NCBI GenBank assembly: GCA_023213215.1
Contig: CP096136.1
Coordinates: 2,108,001-2,172,000 of the forward strand
DNA from: Flavobacterium sp. JAD_PAG50586_2
Lineage (GTDB): Bacteria > Bacteroidota > Bacteroidia > Flavobacteriales > Flavobacteriaceae
DNA: 64,000 nt
Reading direction: 5' to 3'
In this document: one piece after another, positions 9,638-19,214 of the stretch
How positions within the stretch are numbered: position 1 is the first letter of the stretch
Layout: each line of letters begins with the position of its first letter
Made by a program: the position numbers and the translations under genes
The notes under the pieces: generated by a model
Told to the model about the DNA's origin: nothing
Seen by the model: the letters and a program-made list of their open reading frames with translations, nothing else
The model's database searches: none

Positions 9638-9641
9638 CTGA

Positions 9642-10142
9642 TTAATAGTTTAATAAAATGCAATCGGCTGGTTGTTCATTTCGAAATGTCAAAATCCAAA
9701 TTTTACCGTACTCGCTTTCGTCAAGTTCTTTATATTTTTCTTCCTTTATCAGGTTATTTACTAAAGTCGGACATGTATTGGAATGACCCGCAATTACTAT
9801 CGTTTTACCTCTTTCATTGCTGATTACGTTTTTGGCAAAGTCTTTGTCCGAAGCACTGTAATTACTAATTTCCAATTTCCTGGCAGTTGCAATGGGTTTC
9901 AGCGTTTCGTTGGTTCTTGCATAAGGAGTTGCATAAAGTTTGTCAATTTTAAATTCATGCAACATTTTATTTAACCTTTCTGCGCGCAGTTTTCCTTCTG
10001 CTGAAAGTGACGGGTTTTTACTTCCATCATCATTTTTTTCAGCGTGGCGAACTATAATGATCCTCGTAATTTCTTCATTTTGCTGAGAAAAGGTAAAGGA
10101 TGAAAATAATAGGATTGGCAGTAGTAAAATATTTTTTCTCAT
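9642..10142 (-). CDS. Exported SixA-like histidine phosphatase
   Basis: A 166-residue protein of the phosphoglycerate mutase/histidine phosphatase superfamily. It has a signal peptide (residues 1-20) and the catalytic RHAE motif at residues 32-35, with H33 as the phosphorylated histidine; the second catalytic histidine is H120 in AGHSN. The small size resembles SixA-type phosphatases, but a signal peptide places it in the periplasm, so its substrate is unknown. It sits between surE and lpxB with gaps of 9 and 4 bases and is therefore part of that operon. Confidence 0.82.
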   Translation of the reverse strand: MRKNILLLPILLFSSFTFSQQNEEITRIIIVRHAEKNDDGSKNPSLSAEGKLRAERLNKMLHEFKIDKLYATPYARTNETLKPIATARKLEISNYSASDKDFAKNVISNERGKTIVIAGHSNTCPTLVNNLIKEEKYKELDESEYGKIWILTFRNEQPADCILLNY

Positions 10143-10151
10143 AATATCAAC

Positions 10152-10921
10152 TTATAAATCCCATGAATTCAACTGTTGGATGGCATGATGAGCCGTTAAA
10201 TCAAACTGAACCGGAACTATAGAAACATAGCCGTTAGATAATGCCCATTCATCGGTATCCTCGCCTTTATCCTGATTAACAAATTCACCGGTTAACCAAT
10301 AATAGTCTCTTCCGTATGGTGTTTTTCTTTTATCAAATTTTTCCATCCAAATGGCTTTCGCCTGACGGCAAATCTTAATTCCTTTAATTTCCTCCGTTTT
10401 AAGTTTTGGGAAGTTAACGTTAAGGATGGTGCTTTCGGGTAGTTTTTTGAATAAAACTTCCAACGCAATTTTCTTTATAAAAGGTTTTATCTGCTCAAAG
10501 TCGGCATTCCAATCGTAATCCGATAAGGAAAAGCCAATGGCGGGAATTCCTTCGATTCCTGCTTCTACGGCAGCACTCATGGTTCCCGAATAGATTACGT
10601 TTATCGAAGAATTGGAGCCGTGATTCACTCCTGAAACACATAAATCGGGTTTCTTTTTAGGATTTCATTTACGGCTAATTTTACGCAATCGACTGGCGTT
10701 CCGGAGCAGCTGTATTCTGTAATCGCTGCATCTTCGGCTGAAATTTTATTAAGGTATAAAGTGTTGTTGATGGTAATCGCGTGTCCCATAGCACTTTGAG
10801 GGCTGTCAGGTGCAACAACAATAACATCGCCAATTGTGGCCATTACCGAAATTAAGGCACGGATTCCCGGAGCATTGATTCCGTCGTCATTGGTTACTAA
10901 AATAGTTGGTTTGTCTGTCAT
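10152..10921 (-). CDS. surE: 5'/3'-nucleotidase SurE (reads with one frameshift)
   Basis: SurE is a divalent-metal-dependent nucleoside monophosphate phosphatase acting in the cytoplasm. The N-terminal part carries the metal-binding motif LVTNDDG and the APDSPQSAMG loop; the C-terminal part begins with CVSGVNHGSN in a second frame. The frames join at the A5 run read on the minus strand (plus 10654-10658): one extra A restores a continuous protein of about 256 residues, the normal length. As read, the protein would stop after 98 residues. It is the first gene of an operon with the phosphatase and lpxB. Confidence 0.9.
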
Positions 10922-10971
10922 ATAATTTTATGATGTAACTAACGCAGTTTTGGTGCGACTTACTCTTAAGG

Positions 10972-10979
10972 CAAAATTA
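10972..10979 (-). promoter_or_regulatory. Possible -7 box for the surE operon
   Basis: TAATTTTG on the minus strand matches TAnnTTTG and lies 51 bases before the surE start. No TTG occurs at the expected upstream spacing, so this rests on one box only. Confidence 0.35.
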
Positions 10980-11127
10980 AACTATTTTTAAGATTACTAT
11001 AGCGGCATTTTACATAACTTTGAGCTTTGATGGTGTCGAAATCAATGAGAATAGCGATTTTTAACAAAATTTTATCTCGATTAGGTAACCTTAAGGTAGT
11101 TTTTTGTTTACTTTAGTTTAAAAATTA

Positions 11128-13396
11128 ATGAATAATATATTGCAATTTATGAAAAGGAACTATAAAATAATTCTGGTGGTAATCGCTTTATCAGTAGGAC
11201 TGTGGAGCTTTATTCCAAAAGAAAAATCATCTGACCCGGAAAAAGATAAGATGTTGATTGAATTATTGACGTTTGTTATCGAGAAAGGGCACTATAGTCC
11301 AGCGACTATTGATGATACATTCTCCAAAGGGGTTTACAAAGATTATCTAAACGCAATCGATCCCTCTAAACGTTTCTTTATGCAGTCGGATATTGATGAA
11401 TTTGCCAAATATGAAACCCAGATTGATGATCAGATCAAGAATAAGGATTTGTCGTTCTTCGACTTGACTTACTCTCGCCTGATGAAGCGAATGGACGAAA
11501 GCAAAGAGTATTATAAACTGGCTTTAGACAAACCATTTGATTACAAGAAACAAGAATCCATTAATACGGATTATGAAAAATTGCCTTTTGCAAAGAATGT
11601 TTCCGAATTAAAGGAAAGATGGCGTTTGCAGGTAAAGTTGTCTACATTGTCTTCTTTGGTGGAGAAACAAAAGCTGGAAGAGGATTTGGTAAAGGACAAA
11701 AGCAAAACTTTAGAAGAGAAACTGAAGGAATACAGAGAAGCTCAAGGCGCTAATCTTACGCCTGAGGCAGAAAAGAAATTTATTGCAGACACAGAAAAAA
11801 GAAAAACCAGGCTCCTAAAACCTATGAACAATTAGAAAAGGAAACCAGGGAAAGTACTTTAACTTCCTTGAATGACAACTTTAGCTTCATCAAGGACTTG
11901 GATAGGGAAGATTGGTTCTCAATCTATGTAAATGCTATTGCATCCCGTTTTGATCCGCACACTTCTTATTTTGGAGCGAGTGAAAAAGAGAAATTCGATG
12001 TGAGCATGAGCGGAAAATTAGAAGGAATTGGTGCCCGTTTACAAAAGAAAAATGACTTTACAGAAATTACAGAATTAATTTCTGGTGGTCCGGCATGGAG
12101 AGGAAAGCAATTAGAGGCTGGAGACATTGTTTTGAAAGTTGCACAGGCAGATGCAGAACCGATTGATGTAGTTGGCATGCGTTTGGATGATGTTGTTAAG
12201 AAAATAAAAGGGCCAAAAGGAACCGAAGTGCGTCTGACAGTTAAAAAAACAGATGGTACTATAAAAGTAATTACAATCATCCGTGACGAAGTTGAAATTG
12301 AGGAAACCTATGTTAAGTCAAGCGTTGTGGAGAAAGATGGTTACAAATATGGAATCATTTACCTTCCAAAGTTCTACATCGATTTTGAAGATCAAAATAG
12401 CCGTGACGCTGGAAAAGATGTTGCGATAGAAGTCGAGCGTTTGAAAAAGAAGGTGTTCAGGGCATCGTAATGGATGTTAGGGATAATGGTGGAGGTTCTT
12501 TGAAAACCGTTGTGGATATTGCCGGATTATTTATTGATCAAGGACCAATTGTTCAGATAAAATCGGCTGCAGGAAAAAAGGAAGTGCTTTACGACAGAGA
12601 TTCGAAAGTGCAGTGGGACGGACCATTAGTGGTTATGATTAACGAGTTTTCAGCTTCAGCTTCGGAAATATTAGCAGCAGCAATCCAAGATTACAAACGT
12701 GGTGTGGTGATTGGAAGTAAACAATCTTATGGGAAAGGTACAGTACAAAATGTAATTGATTTGAATCAGTTTGTTCGCGGAAGTACTTATGGCGATTTAG
12801 GTGCATTGAAAACAACAACCCAGAAATTCTACAGGATAAATGGAGGTTCAACCCAGTTGGAAGGTGTAAAAAGTGATATTGCTATTCCGGACAGGTATTC
12901 GTATTTGAAAATGGGGGAAAGGGATATTGAAAATGCAATGCCTTGGGACAAGATCGACGCTGCTGACTACAAAGTTTGGGACAAACAGAACAACTTTGAT
13001 TTAGCGATTTCAAAAAGCCGTGAAAGAATGAGCAACAATGCCCAGATGAATCTGATTGATGACAATGCAAAATGGCTTGATGAGCGTAACAAAGAGAATG
13101 TTTATAGCTTGAACATAGATAAGTTTAAAGCAGAACAAAAAGCTTTAGATGAGAAAAATAAAAAATACAAACCAATTGTTGATTATAAAAATGCTTTCGA
13201 ATTCAAATCGCTTCCTTATGAAGTAGATCAAATGAATAAGGATTCTGTATTAAAAGAGAAACGCGACAGATGGCACGAAGGTTTATCAAAAGATATCTAT
13301 ATAGAGGAAGCAATCCATATTCTTAACGATTTGCAATCCGAGAATAATAAAGGATTGACAACTAAGGTAAAAAAGGAGAAATTGGTAAAATCGTAA
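11128..13396 (+). CDS. prc: Carboxy-terminal processing protease Prc/Tsp (reads with two frameshifts)
   Basis: A periplasmic S41 serine protease of about 756 residues once two frames are joined. An N-terminal membrane anchor or signal segment (residues about 12-30; the ATG at 11149 is an equally good start) is followed by a helical N-terminal domain, a PDZ domain (near 295-390), the protease core with catalytic Ser in NEFSASASE (near 508) and Lys in SYGKGTVQ (near 535), and a C-terminal DUF3340-like part. Frameshifts lie in the A5 runs at 11802-11806 and near 12446-12450; one A added at each restores the family sequence. It degrades tagged or misfolded envelope proteins. Downstream lies a terminator split by an insertion sequence. 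Confidence 0.92.
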
Positions 13397-13417
13397 ATAG
13401 ATTTTATTGTTCTAAAT

Positions 13418-13431
13418 AAAAAAGCCATCCG
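13418..13431 (+). terminator. Left half of a bidirectional terminator split by the insertion sequence
   Basis: A run of six A, then GCCATCCG, ends five bases before the insertion sequence. The matching arm CG-T-GATGGC plus seven T lies at 14865-14880 on the other side. Without the element and one copy of the TTA target duplication the two halves form a hairpin with a loop of TTTA. It would have ended both tsp (plus) and the coiled-coil gene (minus). Confidence 0.75.
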
Positions 13432-13435
13432 TTTA

Positions 13436-13459
13436 TGGACATGCCCCAAAAAGTTAGAC
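13436..13459 (+). repeat. Left terminal inverted repeat of the insertion sequence
   Basis: It pairs imperfectly with 14838-14861. The shared cores are GAC, TGC, CCC, an A run and a GTT(T)AGAC end. The flanking TTA on both sides fixes the outer boundary. Confidence 0.85.
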
Positions 13460-13478
13460 ACTATTTGGGGCATTTTTT

Positions 13479-13994
13479 ATGGAAAGAAAAGTAAAGTATG
13501 ATTATGCATTTAAGTTAGAATGTGTAGAATTAGTATTAAAGAAACATTATTCAGATGGATATGTTTCAAAATTGAAGCAGATTCCAAGATGGAATATTCG
13601 CAAGTGGGTGAGCTTTTACACGACTTATGGTAAAATAGGGTTATTGCCAAGGATAAATCAAAGTTATTCCACTGAAATTAAATTAAAAGTGGTTAAAGCC
13701 ATAGAAAAAGAATCTCTTTCATTGATGACAGCTGGCATTAGGTTTAATATCCCTAATATTTCCATAATTTTAAAATGGAAAAAAGATTTTGCTAACTTTG
13801 GAATAGAAGGATTACAGCCAAAGCAAAGAGGCAGACCAATTTCTATGAGTGATAAACGTAAAAAAAGCAAGTCAGGCAAACCCCTAACAAGAGAGGAAGA
13901 ACTATTAAAAGAAAACGAAAGACTTCGCTGTGAGAATGAATTGCTAAAAAAGCTGCAAGCCTTAATTCAAGCCAGGAGAAATCCCAAGCCATAA
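13479..13994 (+). CDS. IS3-family transposase OrfA (helix-turn-helix)
   Basis: A 171-residue DNA-binding subunit. Two helix-turn-helix segments in the first 125 residues (the second around SLMTAGIRFNIPNISIILKW) recognise the element ends, and a leucine-zipper-like helix at about 145-165 (EELLKENERLRCENELLKKL) mediates multimers. In the IS3 family OrfA is made alone or as a fused OrfAB transposase. The stop codon overlaps the OrfB start by one base (TAATG), which would also allow translational coupling. Confidence 0.9.
   Translation: MERKVKYDYAFKLECVELVLKKHYSDGYVSKLKQIPRWNIRKWVSFYTTYGKIGLLPRINQSYSTEIKLKVVKAIEKESLSLMTAGIRFNIPNISIILKWKKDFANFGIEGLQPKQRGRPISMSDKRKKSKSGKPLTREEELLKENERLRCENELLKKLQALIQARRNPKP
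13946..13952 (+). promoter_or_regulatory. Probable programmed -1 ribosomal frameshift site
   Basis: The heptamer A-AAA-AAG is read in the OrfA frame as the codons AAA AAG, the phase needed for -1 slippage. The -1 frame is open from here into OrfB without a stop, giving an OrfAB fusion. A6G is the known slippery site of IS150-type elements. Caution: A runs are under-called elsewhere in this sequence, and a true A7 would fuse the frames directly. Confidence 0.65.
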
Positions 13995-14827
13995 TGGAGT
14001 TAAGGCATAAATTTGATTTAGGATTACTTCTGGATCTAACAAATATGGCACGCAGTAGCTTTTATTATCATCAAAAGCAGAATAAATTACCTGATAAATA
14101 TGAAGAAATCAAGGAGTTGATTAAAGCCATTTATCAACGGCATAAAGGGCGCTATGGTTACAGACGAATAACCGATGAACTTCAAAATAGAGGAATCCCC
14201 ATCAACCATAAAACCGTTTTAAGATTGATGAAGCTATTAGGATTAAAAAGTATTGTCAGAATAAGAAAATACAAATCTTATAAAGGCGAAAATGGCAAGA
14301 TAGCTCCAAATATATTGGAAAGGAATTTTAAATCCGAAGCTCCAAATCAAAAATGGGCAACCGATATAACAGAGTTTAACGTATCTGGAGATAAGTTGTA
14401 TTTATCGCCGATAATTGACTTGTTTAATCAAGAAATAATCAGCTATGAACTGACTGAAAGACCAGTGTTTGATCAAGTAGTTATGATGCTGAAAAAAGCA
14501 TTTAAGAAAATACCAAATAATACAAATTTAATACTTCATTCTGACCAAGGCTGGCAATATCAAATGAGGCAGTATCAACATCTATTAAAGAAGAAAGGGA
14601 TTATACAGAGTATGTCAAGAAAAGGAAATTGTTTAGACAATGCTATTATTGAAAATTTCTTTGGAACACTAAAATCTGAAATGTTTTGCACGCAAAAATT
14701 CAAATCAATTGAACAATTGAAAAAAGAAATCGATAAATACATTATCTATTACAATAACGAAAGAATCAAATCAAATTTAAACAAAATGAGTCCGATAAAA
14801 TATCGGACTCATTATTGTCAAAATTAA
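13994..14827 (+). CDS. IS3-family transposase OrfB (DDE integrase domain)
   Basis: A 277-residue catalytic part of the transposase. An N-terminal HTH_21-like segment (residues about 40-95, including RYGYRRIT) precedes the rve integrase core. The acidic triad is D124 (WATDIT), D184 (HSDQGWQY) and E220 (NAIIENFFGTLKSE), with the 35-residue spacing typical of IS3. The C-terminal YYNNERI motif is also present. OrfB lies in the -1 frame relative to OrfA and is normally made as an OrfAB fusion that cuts and joins the element ends. Confidence 0.92.
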   Translation: MELRHKFDLGLLLDLTNMARSSFYYHQKQNKLPDKYEEIKELIKAIYQRHKGRYGYRRITDELQNRGIPINHKTVLRLMKLLGLKSIVRIRKYKSYKGENGKIAPNILERNFKSEAPNQKWATDITEFNVSGDKLYLSPIIDLFNQEIISYELTERPVFDQVVMMLKKAFKKIPNNTNLILHSDQGWQYQMRQYQHLLKKKGIIQSMSRKGNCLDNAIIENFFGTLKSEMFCTQKFKSIEQLKKEIDKYIIYYNNERIKSNLNKMSPIKYRTHYCQN

Positions 14828-14837
14828 TTATAAATTT

Positions 14838-14861
14838 GTCTAAACTTTTGGGTGCAGTCTA
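14838..14861 (-). repeat. Right terminal inverted repeat of the insertion sequence
   Basis: The reverse complement begins TAGACTGCACCCAAAAG and pairs with the left end at 13436-13459. The 3-base target duplication TTA follows at 14862-14864. Confidence 0.85.
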
Positions 14862-14864
14862 TTA

Positions 14865-14880
14865 CGTGATGGCTTTTTTT
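14865..14880 (-). terminator. Right half of the split bidirectional terminator
   Basis: CG-T-GATGGC followed by seven T complements the arm at 13418-13431. It lies directly after the stop of the coiled-coil gene (minus strand). With the insertion sequence between the arms the hairpin can only form across 1.4 kb, so both neighbours have probably lost their normal terminator. Confidence 0.7.
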
Positions 14881-14884
14881 ATGA

Positions 14885-15427
14885 TTAACCTCTTAGCTTG
14901 TTTAGTTTCTTTTCAGTCTTATCCAGATTCTCTTGGAGTTCGCTAATGTCTATTTGCTGCTTACTGATCTTGATGTTTTGCTTCTCTATCTCTATATCAC
15001 TAAGTTTTCCTTTCCGTTTGTCTTTTTCCAGACGTGAGGTTAATTTCTCGAGCCTCCCTTTTTCTTTGTTGAGTTTGCTTTTAATTTTGATGAGATTTTT
15101 TTCAGCATCCGAAATACGGTCTTGTTCTCTATCAAAACGTCTTTGTTCTTTATCTAATTTCCTTTGTTCTTTCTCAATAGTTTTGGCATCGGCTTCAGCC
15201 TGATTCTTCATTTTTTCGGCACTTTTTTGATTCTCTAAGGTGCTTTTCTGAATTTCAGCAAGTTGCTGTTCTGTCATAACAGAAGTCGTTTGTTGTTGCA
15301 GCGGTTGAACTTCAACTTGTTTCAAGGCAATAGTATCTGTTTGCTGTATCTGAATTTCAGTTCCATTTTGTGCAATCGACGGGACAATTTTCAGAATAAA
15401 AAGTAGGGTAATGAGTTTCAACTTCAT
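14885..15427 (-). CDS. Exported coiled-coil protein of unknown function
   Basis: A 180-residue protein with a signal peptide (residues 1-19, ending in SIAQ) followed by a Gln/Thr-rich stretch and then one long Lys/Glu/Gln/Arg-rich helix (about 55-178) with clear heptad spacing of Leu and Ile, so a periplasmic coiled coil. I recognise no enzymatic motif. It stands 78 bases downstream of rodA on the same strand and could be a late member of the shape operon, but nothing in the sequence proves a role there. Its terminator is interrupted by the insertion sequence. Confidence 0.75.
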   Translation of the reverse strand: MKLKLITLLFILKIVPSIAQNGTEIQIQQTDTIALKQVEVQPLQQQTTSVMTEQQLAEIQKSTLENQKSAEKMKNQAEADAKTIEKEQRKLDKEQRRFDREQDRISDAEKNLIKIKSKLNKEKGRLEKLTSRLEKDKRKGKLSDIEIEKQNIKISKQQIDISELQENLDKTEKKLNKLRG

Positions 15428-15505
15428 GAGTTCTATATTTAATGAACAGTAAAGTTAGCGATAAACTATTGCTTATAAATGTTAGTTATCACTATTTAAG
15501 CAAGT

Positions 15506-16765
15506 TTACCATTCATTTACTTTATTCGCATCCATTTTTAAGAAGATGAAAAGTAAAATAGTAAAACCCCATAAACCGGAACCGCCATAAGAAAAGAATG
15601 GAAGTGGAACACCAATGGTTGGAAAAATTCCGGCCACCATTGCAATATTCACAAAGAAATGTATAAAAAGAATGCTCGCAACACAATAGCCATAGACCCG
15701 GCTAAATTTGGTCTTCTGCCGTTCTGCCAAATATATAATCCGCATTATCAGGCAGACAAAAAGCGCAATGACAAAAAGTGAGCCTAAAAATCCCCATTCT
15801 TCACCAACGGTGGTAAAGATATAATCCGTATGTTGTTCGGGTACAAATCCACCTTTGGTTTGGGTTCCTTCTAAATATCCTTTTCCAAACAAACCTCCGG
15901 AACCAATAGCAATTTCAGACTGATTTGTGTTGTATCCAATGCCCTTCATATCCACTTCTTTTCCTAAAAGGATATTAAACCTGTCGCGGTGGTGCTGTTT
16001 AAAAACATTGGTAAAAACATAATCTACCGAAAAAACAAAACCACCAACCATTATCAATGCTAAGGCGCTCATGATCCAATTCCTATTGATAAGACGGCTT
16101 CTGTAATAGATGAAAATTATGACTAATAACGCTATTCCAGTTATTACCCAGGGTTTTATGATTAAGGCCAATATAAATAAAACCAATGCAATAAATCCGG
16201 TCCAAACATACCAGGAAGGCAATCCTTCACGATATAAAACCAAAATGAAAATGCTAAAAATCAAGGCACTTCCAGGGTCGTGAGGCACAATTAATAAGAT
16301 GGGTAAAAACAGTATTCCCAATGCCTGAATCTGTCGGTTCATGTCTTTCAGATTGACCTGTACATCACTAAGATATTTGGCTAAGGCTAAGCCAGTTGCG
16401 GCTTTTACAAATTCTGAAGGTTGTAGTCCAAACGAACCAAAGGAATACCAGTTGGTTTGTCCTTTAATCTCTTTTCCGAAAACAAATAATCCAGCCAGTG
16501 ATAATAATCCGATGACGTATATGACACTGGAAAACTTTTCATAAAACTTTCCGTCAACGGATAATACGATAAATACCAACGGAATGGTCAACAGGATAAA
16601 TAAAAACTGTTTGCCATAAATCTGGGTAAAGTCAAAAATCGAAGTTTCCTCCGCAACAGACGATAATGAAGATGAATAAATGTTCAGCCATCCCATAATT
16701 ACTAATGTAATATAGATGCCGATGCTTATCCAATCTAAATTATTTGTTACACTTTGATTTTTCAT
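15506..16765 (-). CDS. rodA: Rod-shape-determining peptidoglycan polymerase RodA
   Basis: A 419-residue SEDS glycosyltransferase with about ten membrane helices, which polymerises lipid II during side-wall growth with PBP2 as partner. The C-terminal signature includes the FPTIGVPLPFFSYGGSG stretch (near residues 381-397), and the GxGxxxGxxxG-like loop region around GLFGKGYLEG is also present. It is the last gene of the purH-mreBCD-mrdA-rodA run and starts 12 bases after mrdA, the usual order in Flavobacteria. The frame is intact. Confidence 0.95.
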   Translation of the reverse strand: MKNQSVTNNLDWISIGIYITLVIMGWLNIYSSSLSSVAEETSIFDFTQIYGKQFLFILLTIPLVFIVLSVDGKFYEKFSSVIYVIGLLSLAGLFVFGKEIKGQTNWYSFGSFGLQPSEFVKAATGLALAKYLSDVQVNLKDMNRQIQALGILFLPILLIVPHDPGSALIFSIFILVLYREGLPSWYVWTGFIALVLFILALIIKPWVITGIALLVIIFIYYRSRLINRNWIMSALALIMVGGFVFSVDYVFTNVFKQHHRDRFNILLGKEVDMKGIGYNTNQSEIAIGSGGLFGKGYLEGTQTKGGFVPEQHTDYIFTTVGEEWGFLGSLFVIALFVCLIMRIIYLAERQKTKFSRVYGYCVASILFIHFFVNIAMVAGIFPTIGVPLPFFSYGGSGLWGFTILLFIFLKMDANKVNEW

Positions 16766-16777
16766 TTTACTAACTAA

Positions 16778-18711
16778 TTAGTTTTTGGTGCTGTCTTTCG
16801 CTTTAATTTCAGGTTTAACGACAATAGGCTTAGTAGGACTGTCCACTTTAGTCTTGATTAGCGTATCGACAATAGGTTTTGCCAGATACTTATTGTATTC
16901 GCCCTGAAGACTTCCTTCCAGCATTCGTTTCTCCAAATCAGTTCGGGTAATTTTTCTTTTAATGTATTTTTCAATCATTAAACTGGTAATAGGTCCGGCC
17001 CAACGTGCTCCCCAATATCCGTTTTCCACGAATACAGCAATGGCAATTTTAGGATTATCCTTAGGGGCAAAAGCCACAAAAATAGAATGATCCTGAAGCT
17101 TAACCCGTTTTCCGTTAATTTTGGCAAAGTTTTCTGCTGTTCCCGTTTTTCCGCAAATTTCGATGCCTTCCACATTCAATCCGTGCGCCGTTCCCATATT
17201 ATAAACATCAAACAATCCGGCTATCATCGGCTCAAAGTATTTTCTTTCTACGGTAGTGACATGTTTGGTAGTAAATCGCTTATCGATAGTACCGTTTTTA
17301 ATTTTTTTGATGATATGAGGAGTGTAATAATAACCCCTGTTGGCTACAATAGCAATCATATTGGCTAACTGAATTGGCGTCATCAGAACTTCTCCCTGTC
17401 CAATGGCATTGGAAACAATTGTTTTACTTGACCAACCCCAACCCGGATACATTTTCTTGTAGGTTTTAGAAGTTGGAAGGCTTCCTTTTTTCCAGTCGGT
17501 AAATCGTATCCCATGAACTGGCCTAAACCAAAACTCTTTAAGTGATTGCTCCAAACATCTACACCTTTTGGCGGATTGCCATATTTGTCAATGGTTTTCA
17601 TGTAGGAGCTCGAAAAGAACGTGTTGCATGATTCGTAAATTCCCCTATGAAGCTGTAATGATCCTCCATGACAGTGGCATTTCATAAATCGGCCGGGAGC
17701 ATAACTAAATCCATGATGGCAAGAGAAAGCTGTAGTTTCATCAATAGCTCCTTCTTGTAAAGCTACTAAACCTGTTAAGATTTTAAAAGGCGAACCTGGC
17801 GTATATTCGGCCAACAATCCCCTATCATATAACGGTTTTGCAATAGAGTCATGGTACAACATCGTGTAGTTTTTCGAACGTTGCCTACCCACAAGAATTG
17901 CCGGATCATAAGACGGTGCGGTAACTAAAGCTAAGATTTCTCCCGTTTTGGGTTCAATAGCTACAATTCCACCACGCTTGTTAATCATCAATTCTTCACC
18001 ATATTTCTGAAGTTCAGCATCTATCGAAAGCGTAATGTCTTTTCCCTGAACGGAAATCGTATCAAATCTTCCTTCTTTATACGAACCAATATCTCTATTG
18101 TATTTATCTTTTTGAATGTATTTTACACCTTTTACACCGCGTAAAAAATCCTCATAGCTTTCCTCAACGCCCTGTCTTCCTATTAAATCGCCGCTTTTGT
18201 AGTACGGATTTTTTTCAATAATTTTATCATTAACCTGAGTGATGAATCCGAAAACATTGGCTCCAAACGCTACCTGATAATCCCGCAAAGCTCGCTTTTG
18301 GATGTAAAAGCCAACAAATTTTCTTTGAATTTCCTGAAAAGCAGCGTACTCTTTTTTGTTAAGCTGGGAAAGGAAAACAGAAGGAAGCCTTGGACTATAA
18401 ACCTTTGCTTTAGCAATTTTCTTGTCGTAATCTTCTCTGGTAATCTTCAATAGCGAACAGAATTCATCAACGTCAATATCCTTAACATCTTTCGGGATAA
18501 CCATGATGTCATAAGAAGGCTGGTTGGCAACTAAAAGCTTCCCATTCCTATCATAGATGTAACCGCGTTCGGGATAATCGTACTTTATTTTTATCGCATT
18601 GTTATCCGATTTCAACTTCAACGAATCGTCGATTACCTGAAGGTAAAAAAGTCGGATTACAAGTAAAATTGTAGCAATGAAAATAATTGTGGGCAACAAA
18701 ACTTTTCTCAT
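16778..18711 (-). CDS. mrdA: Penicillin-binding protein 2 (reads with one frameshift)
   Basis: A class B transpeptidase that cross-links side-wall peptidoglycan with RodA. An N-terminal anchor helix (residues 5-25) leads into the PBP dimerisation domain (about 45-215) and the transpeptidase domain. Catalytic S307 and K310 lie in SPFK, the second motif is SCN, and the third KTGTAEN lies in the other frame. The frames join in the A6 run read on the minus strand (plus 17486-17491): one added A gives a 644-residue protein of normal length. It overlaps mreD by four bases. An organism with this operon needs the gene, so the break is most likely a read error. Confidence 0.93.
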
Positions 18712-19214
18712 CGCTTACTTGGCTTAATAATATAAATGATAATAATACAGCTAATGAGGGTGAAAAGCGTACTCAAAACAGTTCTTACTAAAATATCCCA
18801 AAGGAAACTGATTTTGAAAACTTCGAGTACAAAGAGTACAAAATGATGCAATACAACGGCTATCAAAAGGAATGAAAAGCGTTCCGGTGTTAGGACATCG
18901 TTGAGTTTAACGGTTTGATATTCGTAACTTAAACCGAAAGAGAACTTGAAAATTGCCGGTCTGTAATATGCAAGGATTACACAAGATGCTGCATGCACTC
19001 CTCCCGAATTCCAAAACATATCCATTAATAAACCTAATAAAAAACTGGCAGCCAATAAGCCACTTTTATTTCCGTTTACCGGATATAGGATAATGAAAAG
19101 AATATACGGAAACGGGTTGATGAATCCGAACAAGTCAATCCTGTTGAATATCAAAACCTGTGCTGCCAGCAAAAGTATGAATCGGGCAATATTTGATAGT
19201 AATGCACTATTCAT
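18708..19214 (-). CDS. mreD: Rod-shape-determining protein MreD
   Basis: A 168-residue membrane protein with about five helices, at the usual place between mreC and mrdA and overlapping both genes by a few bases. MreD links MreC to the cytoplasmic MreB filaments in the elongasome. The family is poorly conserved in sequence, so the call rests on size, topology and position. Confidence 0.88.
   Translation of the reverse strand: MNSALLSNIARFILLLAAQVLIFNRIDLFGFINPFPYILFIILYPVNGNKSGLLAASFLLGLLMDMFWNSGGVHAASCVILAYYRPAIFKFSFGLSYEYQTVKLNDVLTPERFSFLLIAVVLHHFVLFVLEVFKISFLWDILVRTVLSTLFTLISCIIIIYIIKPSKR

Larger units (their letters stand above)
13436..14861 (+). mobile_element. IS3-family insertion sequence, IS150-like, complete
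   Basis: A 1426-base element with 24-base imperfect terminal inverted repeats (left TGGACATGCCCC..., right end read inward TAGACTGCACCC...), flanked by a 3-base direct repeat TTA at 13433-13435 and 14862-14864. It carries two overlapping transposase frames with a helix-turn-helix OrfA, a DDE OrfB and an A6G slippery site between them. Ends of the form TGTACTGCACCC are known for IS150, which supports the subgroup. Both frames are open, so the copy looks functional and recent. It landed in the loop of the tsp terminator and breaks no gene. Confidence 0.92.

Noticed and set aside
11015..11022. TAACTTTG as promoter of prc
   Set aside because: It matches the -7 consensus but has no TTG at the right distance and lies 106 bases from the start, so support is too weak.
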